Positions 32,522-42,639 of a DNA stretch of 42,639 nt are shown piece by piece. The notes under the pieces were generated by a model, which saw nothing but the letters and a program-made list of their open reading frames with translations, had not been told where the DNA came from and ran no database searches. The stretch lies in NCBI GenBank assembly GCA_032718475.1, contig JAUCBJ010005499.1, forward strand, positions 1 to 42,639, written 5' to 3'. The position numbers were made by a program, and so were the translations under genes. The number at the start of each line of letters is the position of its first letter. Position 1 is the stretch's first letter. Origin of the DNA: Nemertoderma westbladi. Its lineage: Eukaryota > Xenacoelomorpha > Nemertodermatida > Nemertodermatidae.

Positions 32522-33052
32522 TTATATTCGCGTTTCGCTGAATGTTCTAGTCCGCCCCGGTCCCTCAGCAGTCCTGGGCCGTGGGAGAGTTGGTATTTTC
32601 TTATAATTTGGCATCATCGAGTTCGATGTCTGAGAGAAAGGCGTCAAGTAACCGCTGTTCGGGTAGATGGGAGAGGATGGTGGGGAGTAGGACTGGTAGG
32701 TAGGAGTGGTTGGGTGTGGGAAGAAGGGGTAAGTCGGTGTGGTTGGGTGGGAGAAGGCGGGGTAGGTGGGGGTATTGGGGGGAGAGTAGGAGGGGTTTCT
32801 CGAGGCGACGTGTGACGGGGTTACGGGAGGCGAATACGAAGCGGCGACCTGCGCACCGCCCCAGTCGGACTGGTAGCAGGCCATCCCGGCAGTGAGACCG
32901 GTGGTCTCGGAGACCCCGAGCTCGTCCCCCTGACTGCCGAACCGAGCCGAGGAACTCGGGTACAGAACCGACTCTAGAATGTCGGCGGACGATCGCTGCG
33001 GACTCTCCACTAACATCGGCGTCTCGCAGGCTTTGTTCAGATCGAGGTACAA
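32522..33052 (-). CDS. Terminal exon of an unidentified Pro/Ser/Thr/Tyr-rich protein
   Basis: On the minus strand TATTTTTCGCAG is followed by an open frame of 176 codons to a TAG stop, so a 3' exon with a normal acceptor is the simplest reading; there is no ATG at its start. It begins (L)YLDLNKACETPMLVESPQRS, then has an acidic or Ser-rich stretch (SADILESVLYPSSS) and an S/T/P/Y-rich part. In that part YSPP.TP, HPTTPTYP and related words repeat about six times, with many Ser/Thr-Pro sites. The end is basic (TLPRPRTAEGPGRTRTFSET). The GC content is far above its AT-rich surroundings, as expected for an exon. It looks like a transcription-regulator tail, but I do not recognise the gene. Upstream exons must lie beyond the satellite to the right, outside this window. 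Confidence 0.6.
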   Translation of the reverse strand: MYLDLNKACETPMLVESPQRSSADILESVLYPSSSARFGSQGDELGVSETTGLTAGMACYQSDWGGAQVAASYSPPVTPSHVASRNPSYSPPNTPTYPAFSHPTTPTYPFFPHPTTPTYQSYSPPSSPIYPNSGYLTPFSQTSNSMMPNYKKIPTLPRPRTAEGPGRTRTFSETRI

Positions 33053-33159
33053 CTGCGAAAAATAGAAAGAAAATCTATAATTTATTTCCCAAGCGTAAAA
33101 ATATACCGTTATGTTTTATACTAACCTATATAATGTTATAATTTTCATTAAACTTTCAT
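33053..33159. other. Intron start and satellite edge
   Basis: The polypyrimidine tract and acceptor of the exon to the left, followed by AT-rich DNA that grades into degenerate 42-bp units. Confidence 0.5.
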
Positions 33160-34075
33160 TATTATGTTACATAGCATCTTAGATAATGTAACAACTTACA
33201 TAGTTATGTTTTATAGCATCTTATATAATGTAACAACTTACATAGTTATGTAATATAGTAACTTATATAATGTAACAACTTACATCGTTATGTTATATAG
33301 TAACTTTGTACTTTGGCAGCCTCATGGAGTGAATAAGCATGGTGGACAGCCCATGACTTTCTTGAGACGCATCTTAAAGGACACTGGCCTTAAAGATGCG
33401 GATGATCTAGCAAATGTCATGGGTGATAGGGAGTTGTGGCGGTGCAATTTTGTTGACAAGCCGGCACAGCATTCTTAAAAATGCAGCTGCAATGCAGCAT
33501 GCCGATCCTAGTAGTATATAGTAACTTATATAATGTAGCAACTTATATCGTTATGTTTTATAGTAACTTATATAATGTAACAACTTACATCGTTATGATA
33601 TATAGTAACTTATATAATGTAACAACTTACATCGTTATGTTATATAGTAACTTATATAATGTAACAACTTACATCGTTAAGTTATATAGTAACTTATATA
33701 ATGTAGCAACTTACATAGTTATATTATTGTGTAACTTATATAATGTAACAACTTACATAGTTATATTATATAGTAACTTATATAATGTAACAACTTACAT
33801 CGTTATGTTATATAGTAACTTATATAATGTAACAACTTACATAGTTATGTAATATAGTAACTTATATAATGTAGCAACTTACATCGTTATGATATATAGT
33901 AACTTATATAATGTAGCAACTTACATAGTTATGTTATATAGTAACTTATATAATGTAACAACTTACATCGTTATGTTATATAGTAACTTATATAATTTAA
34001 CAACTTACATCGTTAAGTTATATAGTAACTTATATAATGTAGCAACTTACATAGTTATATTATTGAGTAACTTAT
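33160..34075. repeat. 42-bp satellite, left block (about 16-17 units)
   Basis: Unit core TATAGTAACTTATATAATGT then AACAACTTACATCGTTATG, 42 bp. The leftmost units (33160-33300) are more diverged (TAGCATCTTAGATAATG, TAATATAG), as is typical of satellite edges. The block is interrupted by a 211-bp LINE fragment at 33306-33516. The last unit breaks off at GTAACTTATACACC. Confidence 0.95.
33306..33516 (+). mobile_element. 5'-truncated LINE 3' end inserted in the 42-bp satellite
   Basis: This 211-bp segment aligns to 1351-1561 without indels and with only about seven substitutions. It covers the C-terminal VLWQPHGVNKHGGQP...GDRELWR segment, the stop, and the CCGATCCTAGTAGTA tail. It is bounded by TATAGTAACT on both sides (33296-33305 and 33517-33526), where the satellite should have this word once, so it carries a target duplication of 10-12 bp. 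That is the signature of target-primed reverse transcription. Confidence 0.9.
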
Positions 34076-34358
34076 ACACCATGTCCCACATATAGTGTCA
34101 TTTTCAGATGACACGGACCCCCCCGCCCCCCAGATTTTTCTACAAATCTTTATCATATTGCTTGAAATTTGAAACACAACTAGTTCCACTCACCGTCGAT
34201 GACCCCATGAAGCCGCAATTTTCGATTTTGCCTTTAAATTTTTTTATAAGCGTTTTAAAAAAGTGTCTTTTGCGAAATCGCACCCTCTGTATCATAGCCA
34301 TTATTCACATTAGTCGTAATTTTTTCATATCATTAAAAAGCTTGCGTTGCAAGGATTT
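34076..34358. other. Non-satellite sequence between the left satellite block and the inverted-repeat element
   Basis: Begins CACCATGTCCCACATATAGT and includes C7-G-C6 (34118-34131). No gene. It may be the outer part of the element to its right, but it has no counterpart on the other side. Confidence 0.35.
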
Positions 34359-34491
34359 AAATATGTAACAATATCTGAATTTCGTTGAGAAACAGCTGAG
34401 ATATAGGCGTTCAAAGATTGCAAGAATTATCGTTCGCTGCAGGCCATTTATTCTATTTAATAAATACACAAAATTCTAGAATGTGTTATTT

Positions 34492-34506
34492 ATTTTATAA
34501 GTTGGT
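34492..34506. repeat. Left target-site duplication, 15 bp
   Basis: ATTTTATAAGTTGGT, identical to 36222-36236. The pair brackets the retroelement remnant inside the inverted-repeat element. Confidence 0.75.
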
Positions 34507-34565
34507 GAATCGCAACTTCTTACTTCCCCGAACCTGGCAAATTTATATTAGTTGTACGTGAGGAA

Positions 34566-36054
34566 TAGGTCCAGGAAGCCAGAGAACGATTCGTGACACT
34601 AGGATTGAAAGAGGAGAATATAGTTGCAGGCTGGCGGTTCCTTGGGGGGTTCGTGGGCGCAGATTCCGAACGCTTCTCCTACTTGGAGGAGAAGGTAAAG
34701 CAATGGGTGTCACATATCGAGATCCTGGCAGATGCGGCAAAGGTTTATCCACAAGAGTCCCTAGCGGCCTTAACAAAATCGTTACAAGCTGAATGGGATT
34801 TCTCAATGAGGGTTTTCGATGTAGATCTGGACACCTACCAACCCCTACGTAATGCCCTGCTATCTCGATTCTTGCCCGCCCTTTTCGGAGTTCCTGTACC
34901 GCATACAGACCATGAGCTGCTTCTTCAGCCTGTCCTTCATGGGGGGCTGGGGCTAAGAGACCCGATTCGACGGGCAGCGACAGCGTTCCAGACATCTAAG
35001 GAGGGGACGGCCGCCGTTGCCTCTGCACTTCGGGAGGACTCTCCCTTGTCAATCGCAGAATATGTCTCTGAAATACAGGATGTCACCCGCCGGAATCGCA
35101 AATTAGAGGACGAGAGGGCTGCAGAGGTGCGGACTCGGGTGCTGGAGCGGATGAATCCAGAGAGACAGCGCAAGGTAAGGAGACAACTGGAGTCAAAAAC
35201 AACGGCTTGGCTAAGTGTGACGCCATCCAAGGTCCACAGACTGACCTGTCGGCTGAGACCTTTAGAGACGCGTTATGTCTCCGCTACGGATACACCCCTC
35301 CACTCCTCCCATCCCATTGCGATGGCTGCGGTGCCGAGTTTACAGTGGAACACGCCCTCAATTGCCGTAAGGGTGGACTCGTCATTCGTCGGCACGACGA
35401 GATGAGGGATGTGGTAGGCGAGCTGTGTGCGAAGGTATGGGGGGAGAGCGCTGTTAGGCGAGAGGTAATGTTGTGAGAGGGGCAGTACTTGGGTGAGGCA
35501 GGGGTCAGAACTGACCTAGTTGTCCGTGGTGTGTGGGAGCCGCAGATGGAGGCGTCGTTTGACATATGCGTTGTAAACGCTGACGCTCCCTCCTACCGCA
35601 ACCGCTCCACGGACAATATATTGCGGGCGAAAGAGAGTTCGAAGAAGCACCACCACAGCCAAATCTCTGAGCAGCTTCGACTCACCTTCACTCCGCTCGC
35701 GGTCACTGCTGACGGAGTCTGGTGGAAGGAAGCCTCCCACTTCCTGCACCACCTTGCGACACACCTCTCCTGTAAGGAGGGGTGGAAGGAGAAGCCTAGT
35801 GGTTCGGTATTGGGGTGGGTGAGGGCGCGGCTTTCTATCGCCTTGGTCCGGGCAGTGGGTCTTTGTTTGAGGGGTGGGCGGAGGTCGTGGCGGCCAATAG
35901 GGCTTGACGATGGCGCAGGGATGTGGGCGGTGCGTTAGAAGAGGGAGAATTCAGCGAGGCTCTTGAGGATCTCGCTGCTCTGGATAAGTATTACGAGGAG
36001 GTTGGAGTTGATAGTGGTGAAGCCGAAGATGAGGAGGGAGAGGAGGAATATTAG
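34566..36054 (+). pseudogene. Decayed retroelement polyprotein end: reverse-transcriptase thumb, zinc knuckle, putative PD-(D/E)XK nuclease
   Basis: GC-rich compared with its surroundings. Part 1 (34569 to about 35225) has WRFLGGFVG, YLEEKVKQWV..IEILADAA, PQESLAALTKSLQAEW and ...LPALFG...LQPVLHGGLGLRDP, a thumb-like segment after a reverse-transcriptase core. A shift of frame near 35210-35230 leads to TDLSAETFRDALCLRYG, then a zinc knuckle CDGCGAEFTVEHALNCRKGG with VIRRHDEMRD. A TGA at 35474-35476 follows, then RTDLVVRGVW...SFDICVV, spaced like a PD-(D/E)XK active site, and WWKEASHFLHHLA and WVRARLSIALVRA. After another frameshift near 35938 an acidic tail ends at 36052-36054. This assembly is common in metazoan repeats; I cannot fix the clade. 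It is 5'-truncated and dead: two frameshifts and one nonsense codon. Confidence 0.7.
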
Positions 36055-36221
36055 ATGTACACTTTACAAACTCTATTCATTCAGCCGTCACTACTAGAAA
36101 TATGCAACTCTTGGGTGTTTATATTAATTTTAATTCCTTTTATATTAATTGTGATAATGTCAACTTATTTAACAAAATATTTGAAACATACATACGTTAT
36201 ATAACATAATAATATCAGTTC

Positions 36222-36236
36222 ATTTTATAAGTTGGT
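36222..36236. repeat. Right target-site duplication, 15 bp
   Basis: ATTTTATAAGTTGGT, the second copy. Everything between the two copies (34507-36221) is taken to be the inserted retroelement with its 3' untranslated part. Confidence 0.75.
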
Positions 36237-36421
36237 TGGCAACAGCGGTATTCCTATCCAATATATCTATTGCGTAGCTATTCATACTTAAACAAAATAT
36301 TCCAGAATATTGTGTATTTATTTAATAGAATAAATGGCCTTCAGCGAACGATAATTCTTGCAATCTTTGAACGCTTATATCTCAGCTGTTTCTCAATGAA
36401 ATTCAGATATTGTTACATATT

Positions 36422-36502
36422 ATTAATGATATTAAATGGTTATGATTGACATGGTTATGGTCATGTCCATGGTTACATGGACTGGACATGACCTATTACA
36501 TG
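36422..36502. other. Junction of inverted-repeat element and right satellite block
   Basis: Contains ATGGTTATGGTCATGTCCAT and further ACATGG words that resemble scrambled satellite unit ends before regular units begin. Confidence 0.4.
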
Positions 36503-39500
36503 GTTATGATATATAGTAACTTATATAATGTAACAACTTACATCGTTATGTTTTATAGTAACTTATATAATGTAACAACTTACATCGTTATGTTTTATAG
36601 TAACTTATATAAAGTAACAACTTACATGGTTATATTATATAGTAACTTATATAATGTAACAACTTACATCGTTATGTTATATACTAACTTATATAATGTA
36701 ACAACTTACATCGTTATGTTTTATAGTAACTTATATAATGTAACAACTTACATCGTTATGTTTTATAGTAACTTATATAATGTAACAACTTACATGGTAA
36801 TGATATATAGTAACTTATATAATGTAACAACTTACATCGTTATGTTTTATAGTAACTTATATAATGTAACAACTTACATGGTTATGATATATAGTAACTT
36901 ATATAATGTAACAACTTACATCGTTATGTTATATAGTAACTTATATAATGTAACAACTTACATCGTTATGTTTTATAGTAACTTATATAATGTAACAACT
37001 TACATCGTTATGTTTTATAGTAACTTATATAATGTAACAACTTACATGGTAATGATATATAGTAACTTATATAATGTAACAACTTACATCGTTATGTTTT
37101 ATAGTAACTTATATAATGTAACAACTTACATGGTTATGATATATAGTAACTTATATAATGTAACAACTTACATCGTTATGTTTTATAGTAACTTATATAA
37201 TGTAACAACTTACATGGTAATGATATATAGTAACTTATATAATGTAACAACTTACATCGTTATGTTTTATAGTAACTTATATAATGTAACAACTTACATC
37301 GTTATGTTTTATAGTAACTTATATAATGTAACAACTTACATCGTTATGATATATAGTAACTTATATAATGTAACAACTTACATCGTTATGTTTTATAGTA
37401 ACTTATATAATGTAACAACTTACATCGTTAAGTTATATAGTAACTTATATAATGTAGCAACTTACATGGTTATATTATATAGTAACTTATATAATGTAAT
37501 AGCATACATAGTTATATTATAGTAACTTATATAATGTAACAACTTACATCGTTATGATATATAGTAACTTATATAATGTAACAACTTACATAGTTATGTT
37601 ATATAGTAACTTATATAATGTAACAACTTACATCGTTATGTTTTATAGTAACTTATATAATGTAACAACTTACATCGTTAAGTTATATAGTAACTTATAT
37701 AATGTAGCAACTTACATCGTTATGATATATAGTAACTTATATAATGTAACAACTTACATCGTTATGATATATAGTAACTTATATAATGTAACAACTTACA
37801 TCGTTATGATATATAGTAACTTATATAATGTAACAACTTACATCGTTATGTTTTATAGTAACTTATATAATGTAACAACTTACATCGTTATGTTTTATAG
37901 TAACTTATATAATGTAACAACTTACATGGTAATGATATATAGTAACTTATATAATGTAACAACTTACATCGTTATGTTTTATAGTAACTTATATAATGTA
38001 ACAACTTACATGGTTATGATATATAGTAACTTATATAATGTAACAACTTACATCGTTATGTTATATAGTAACTTATATAATGTAACAACTTACATCGTTA
38101 TGTTTTATAGTAACTTATATAATGTAACAACTTACATCGTTATGCTTTATTGTAACTTATATAATGTAACAACTTACATGGTAATGATATATAGTAACTT
38201 ATATAATGTAACAACTTACATCGTTATGTTTTATAGTAACTTATATAATGTAACAACTTACATGGTTATGATATATAGTAACTTATATAATGTAACAACT
38301 TACATCGTTATGTTTTATAGTAACTTATATAATGTAACAACTTACATGGTAATGATATATAGTAACTTATATAATGTAACAACTTACATCGTTATGTTTT
38401 ATAGTAACTTATATAATGTAACAACTTACATCGTTATGTTTTATAGTAACTTATATAATGTAACAACTTACATCGTTATGATATATAGTAACTTATATAA
38501 TGTAACAACTTACATAGTTATGTTATATAGTAACTTATATAATGTAACAACTTACATCGTTATGTTTTATAGTAACTTATATAATGTAACAACTTACATC
38601 GTTAAGTTATATAGTAACTTATATAATGTAACAACTTACATCGTTATATTATATAGTAACTGATATAATGTAACAACTTACATCGTTATGATATATAGTA
38701 ACTTATATAATGTAACAACTTACATCGTTATGATATATAGTAACTTATATAATGTAACAACTTACATCGTTAAGTTATATAGTAACTTATATAATGTAAC
38801 AACTTACATCGTTATATTATATAGTAACTGATATAATGTAACAACTTACATCGTTATGATATATAGTAACTTATATAATGTAACAACTTACATCGTTATG
38901 ATATATAGTAACTTATATAATGTAACAACTTACATCGTTAAGTTATATAGTAACTTATATAATGTAACAACTTACATCGTTATATTATATAGTAACTGAT
39001 ATAATGTAACAACTTACATCGTTATGATATATAGTAACTTATATAATGTAACAACTTACATCGTTATGATATATAGTAACTTATATAATGTAACAACTTA
39101 CATCGTTAAGTTATATAGTAACTTATATAATGTAACAACTTACATCGTTATATTATATAGTAACTGATATAATGTAACAACTTACATCGTTATGATATAT
39201 AGTAACTTATATAATGTAACAACTTACATCGTTATGATATATAGTAACTTATATAATGTAACAACTTACATCGTTAAGTTATATAGTAACTTATATAATG
39301 TAACAACTTACATCGTTATATTATATAGTAACTGATATAATGTAACAACTTACATCGTTATGATATATAGTAACTTATATAATGTAACAACTTACATCGT
39401 TATGATATATAGTAACTTATATAATGTAACAACTTACATGGTTATATTATATAGTAACTTATATAATGTAACAACTTACATCGTTATGATATATAGTAAC

Positions 39501-42500
39501 TTATATAATGTAACAACTTACATCGTTAAGTTATATAGTAACTTATATAATGTAGCAACTTACATAGTTATATTATATAGTAACTTATATAATGTAACAA
39601 CTTACATCGTTATGATATATAGTAACTTATATAATGTAACAACTTACATGGTTATATTATATAGTAACTTATATAATGTAATAGCATACATAGTTATATT
39701 ATATAGTAACTTATATAATGTAACAACTTACATCGTTAAGTTATATAGTAACTTATATAATGTAGCAACTTACATAGTTATATTATATAGTAACTTATAT
39801 AATGTAACAACTTACATCGTTATGATATATAGTAACTTATATAATGTAACAACTTACATGGTTATATTATATAGTAACTTATATTATATAATGTAACAAC
39901 TTACATAGTTATGATATATAGTAACTTATATAATGTAACAACTTACATCGTTAAGTTATATAGTAACTTATATAATGTAACAACTTACATCGTTATATTA
40001 TATAGTAACTGATATAATGTAACAACTTACATCGTTATGATATATAGTAACTTATATAATGTAACAACTTACATCGTTAAGTTATATAGTAACTTATATA
40101 ATGTAACAACTTACATCGTTATATTATATAGTAACTTATATAATGTAACAACTTACATCGTTATGATATATAGTAACTTATATAATGTAACAACTTACAT
40201 CGTTAAGTTATATAGTAACTTATATAATGTAACAACTTACATCGTTATATTATATAGTAACTTATATAATGTAACAACTTACATCGTTATGATATATAGT
40301 AACTTATATAATGTAACAACTTACATCGTTAAGTTATATAGTAACTTATATAATGTAGCAACTTACATAGTTATATTATATAGTAACTTATATAATGTAA
40401 CAACTTACATCGTTATGATATATAGTAACTTATATAATGTAACAACTTACATCGTTAAGCTATATAGTAACTTATATAATGTAACAACTTACATCGTTAT
40501 ATTATATAGTAACTTATATAATGTAACAACTTACATCGTTATGATATATAGTAACTTATATAATGTAACAACTTACATCGTTAAGTTATATAGTAACTTA
40601 TATAATGTAACAACTTACATCGTTATATTATATAGTAACTTATATAATGTAACAACTTACATCGTTATGATATATAGTAACTTATATAATGTAACAACTT
40701 ACATCGTTAAGTTATATAGTAACTTATATAATGTAGCAACTTACATAGTTATATTATATAGTAACTTATATAATGTAACAACTTACATCGTTATGATATA
40801 TAGTAACTTATATAATGTAACAACTTACATGGTTATATTATATAGTAACTTATATAATGTAATAGCATACATAGTTATATTATATAGTAACTTATATAAT
40901 GTAACAACTTACATCGTTAAGTTATATAGTAACTTATATAATGTAGCAACTTACATAGTTATATTATATAGTAACTTATATAATGTAACAACTTACATCG
41001 TTATGATATATAGTAACTTATATAATGTAACAACTTACATGGTTATATTATATAGTAACTTATATTATATAATGTAACAACCTACATAGTTATGATATAT
41101 AGTAACTTATATAATGTAACAACTTACATGGTTATATTATATAGTAACTTATATAATGTAATAGCATACATAGTTATATTATATAGTAACTTATATAATG
41201 TAACAACTTACATGGTTATATTATATAGTAACTTATATAATGTAACAACTTACATCGTTAAGTTATATAGTAACTTATATAATGTAACAACTTACATCGT
41301 TAAGTTATATAGTAACTTATATAATGTAGCAACTTACATGGTAATGATATATAGTAACTTATATAATGTAACAACTTACATCGTTATGTTTTATAGTAAC
41401 TTATATAATGTAACAACTTACATGGTTATGATATATAGTAACTTATATAATGTAACAACTTACATCGTTATGTTTTATAGTAACTTATATAATGTAGCAA
41501 CTTACATGGTAATGATATATAGTAACTTATATAATGTAACAACTTACATCGTTATGTTTTATAGTAACTTATATAATGTAACAACTTACATCGTTATGTT
41601 TTATAGTAACTTATATAATGTAACAACTTACATCGTTATGTTTTATAGTAACTTATATAATGTAACAACTTACATGGTAATGATATATAGTAACTTATAT
41701 AATGTAACAACTTACATCGTTATGTTTTATAGTAACTTATATAATGTAACAACTTACATGGTTATGATATATAGTAACTTATATAATGTAACAACTTACT
41801 CGTTATGTTTTATAGTAACTTATATAATGTAACAACTTACATGGTAATGATATATAGTAACTTATATAATGTAACAACTTACATCGTTATGTTTTATAGT
41901 AACTTATATAATGTAACAACTTACATCGTTATGTTTTATAGTAACTTATATAATGTAACAACTTACATCGTTATGATATATAGTAACTTATATAATGTAA
42001 CAACTTACATAGTTATGTTATATAGTAACTTATATAATGTAACAACTTACATCGTTATGTTTTATAGTAACTTATATAATGTAACAACTTACATGGTTAA
42101 GTTATATAGTAACTTATATAATGTAACAACTTACATCGTTATATTATATAGTAACTGATATAATGTAACAACTTACATCGTTATGATATATAGTAACTTA
42201 TATAATGTAACAACTTACATCGTTATGATATATAGTAACTTATATAATGTAACAACTTACATCGTTAAGTTATATAGTAACTTATATAATGTAACAACTT
42301 ACATCGTTATATTATATAGTAACTGATATAATGTAACAACTTACATCGTTATGATATATAGTAACTTATATAATGTAACAACTTACATCGTTATGATATA
42401 TAGTAACTTATATAATGTAACAACTTACATCGTTAAGTTATATAGTAACTTATATAATGTAATAGCATACATAGTTATATTATATAGTAACTGATATAAT

Positions 42501-42639
42501 GTAACAACTTACATCGTTATGATATATAGTAACTTATATAATGTAACAACTTACATCGTTATGATATATAGTAACTTATATAATGTAACAACTTACATCG
42601 TTAAGTTATATAGTAACTTATATAATGTAACAACTTACA
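36503..42639. repeat. 42-bp satellite, right block (about 146 units, runs off the window)
   Basis: The same 42-bp unit as at 33160. Units differ mainly at the junction word: GTTATGATATATAG, GTTATGTTTTATAG, GTTATGTTATATAG, GTTAAGTTATATAG, GTTATATTATATAG and GGTAATGATATATAG. AACTGATATAATG marks a unit every 168 bp at 38661, 38829, 38997, 39165, 39333 and again at 42156, 42324, 42492. Between about 40037 and 40740 three variants alternate with a 126-bp period. A unit lengthened by 5 bp (ACTTATATTATATAATG) recurs 1181 bp apart (39881, 41062). The long plus-strand frames (Y-S-N-L-Y-N-V-T-T-Y-I-V repeated) result from a stop-free unit of length divisible by 3 and are not genes. Confidence 0.97.

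Larger units (their letters stand above)
34359..36421. mobile_element. Long inverted-repeat element split by a retroelement
   Basis: Left arm 34359-34482 and right arm 36298-36421 are reverse complements over about 124 bp with roughly six mismatches (shared words: GAGAAACAGCTGAGATATA, CGTTCAAAGATTGCAAGAAT, AGGCCATTTATTCTATT). Removing the retroelement between the 15-bp direct repeats leaves a compact ~330-bp palindromic element typical of a MITE. It sits between two blocks of the 42-bp satellite. No transposase is encoded. Confidence 0.8.

Noticed and set aside
36446-42158. Series of long plus-strand frames (Y-S-N-L-Y-N-V-T-T-Y-I-V)
   Set aside because: Satellite of 42 bp with a stop-free frame. 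Breaks occur wherever a unit variant has a stop or indel, with no selection for openness.

Overview
This is eukaryotic, very probably marine-invertebrate, nuclear DNA. It is AT-rich, has spliced-gene signals (GT donor, AG acceptor, AATAAA), retroelement fragments, inverted-repeat DNA transposons and long homopolymer G/C runs. The three recognisable proteins (RMC1, ZC3H14, a DEG/ENaC channel) are animal families. The recurrent TAGGCCTA-type words would fit a deuterostome or spiralian genome, but I cannot name the species. No prokaryotic operon, CRISPR array, rRNA or tRNA was recognised.

Layout. 1-1561: a decayed non-LTR retrotransposon (reverse-transcriptase remnant with a FADD motif) interrupted by a short element whose ends are poly-G/C plus ACTGGACGC. 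2281-9000: four tandem arrays (58, 27, 39 and 63 bp). 9439-9684 (minus): the first coding exon of ZC3H14/Nab2; the arrays lie where its first intron should be. 11681-11911: a second, inverted copy of the poly-G element. 12202-15633: a 28-bp array of about 122 units with higher-order structure. 15765-17315: a TTAA-flanked piggyBac-like non-autonomous element carrying its own minisatellite. 18792-20888 (plus): an intact intronless DEG/ENaC channel gene. 22288-24225 (minus): an intact intronless RMC1 gene. 25328-25527: a LINE 3' tail. 25851-26671: an inverted-repeat element filled with a 19-bp palindromic array. 28143-29806: a 50-bp array. 30300-32260: AT-rich DNA without recognisable genes. 32522-33052 (minus): the terminal exon of an unidentified Pro/Ser/Thr/Tyr-rich protein. 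33160-42639: a 42-bp satellite, interrupted by a 211-bp LINE 3' fragment and by a nested insertion (inverted-repeat element holding a decayed retroelement).

About 40 percent of the window is tandem repeat. The genes do not form an evident pathway. RMC1 belongs to the Mon1-Ccz1 Rab7 exchange complex, ZC3H14 binds poly(A) RNA, and DEG/ENaC is a sodium channel. The strongest second-look items are the datable nested insertion in the 42-bp satellite, minisatellites carried inside inverted-repeat transposons, higher-order periodicities (1205, 392, 168 and 126 bp), and two multi-domain animal genes without introns. I found no convincing new biological system. The long open frames inside the arrays are artefacts of repeat periodicity.
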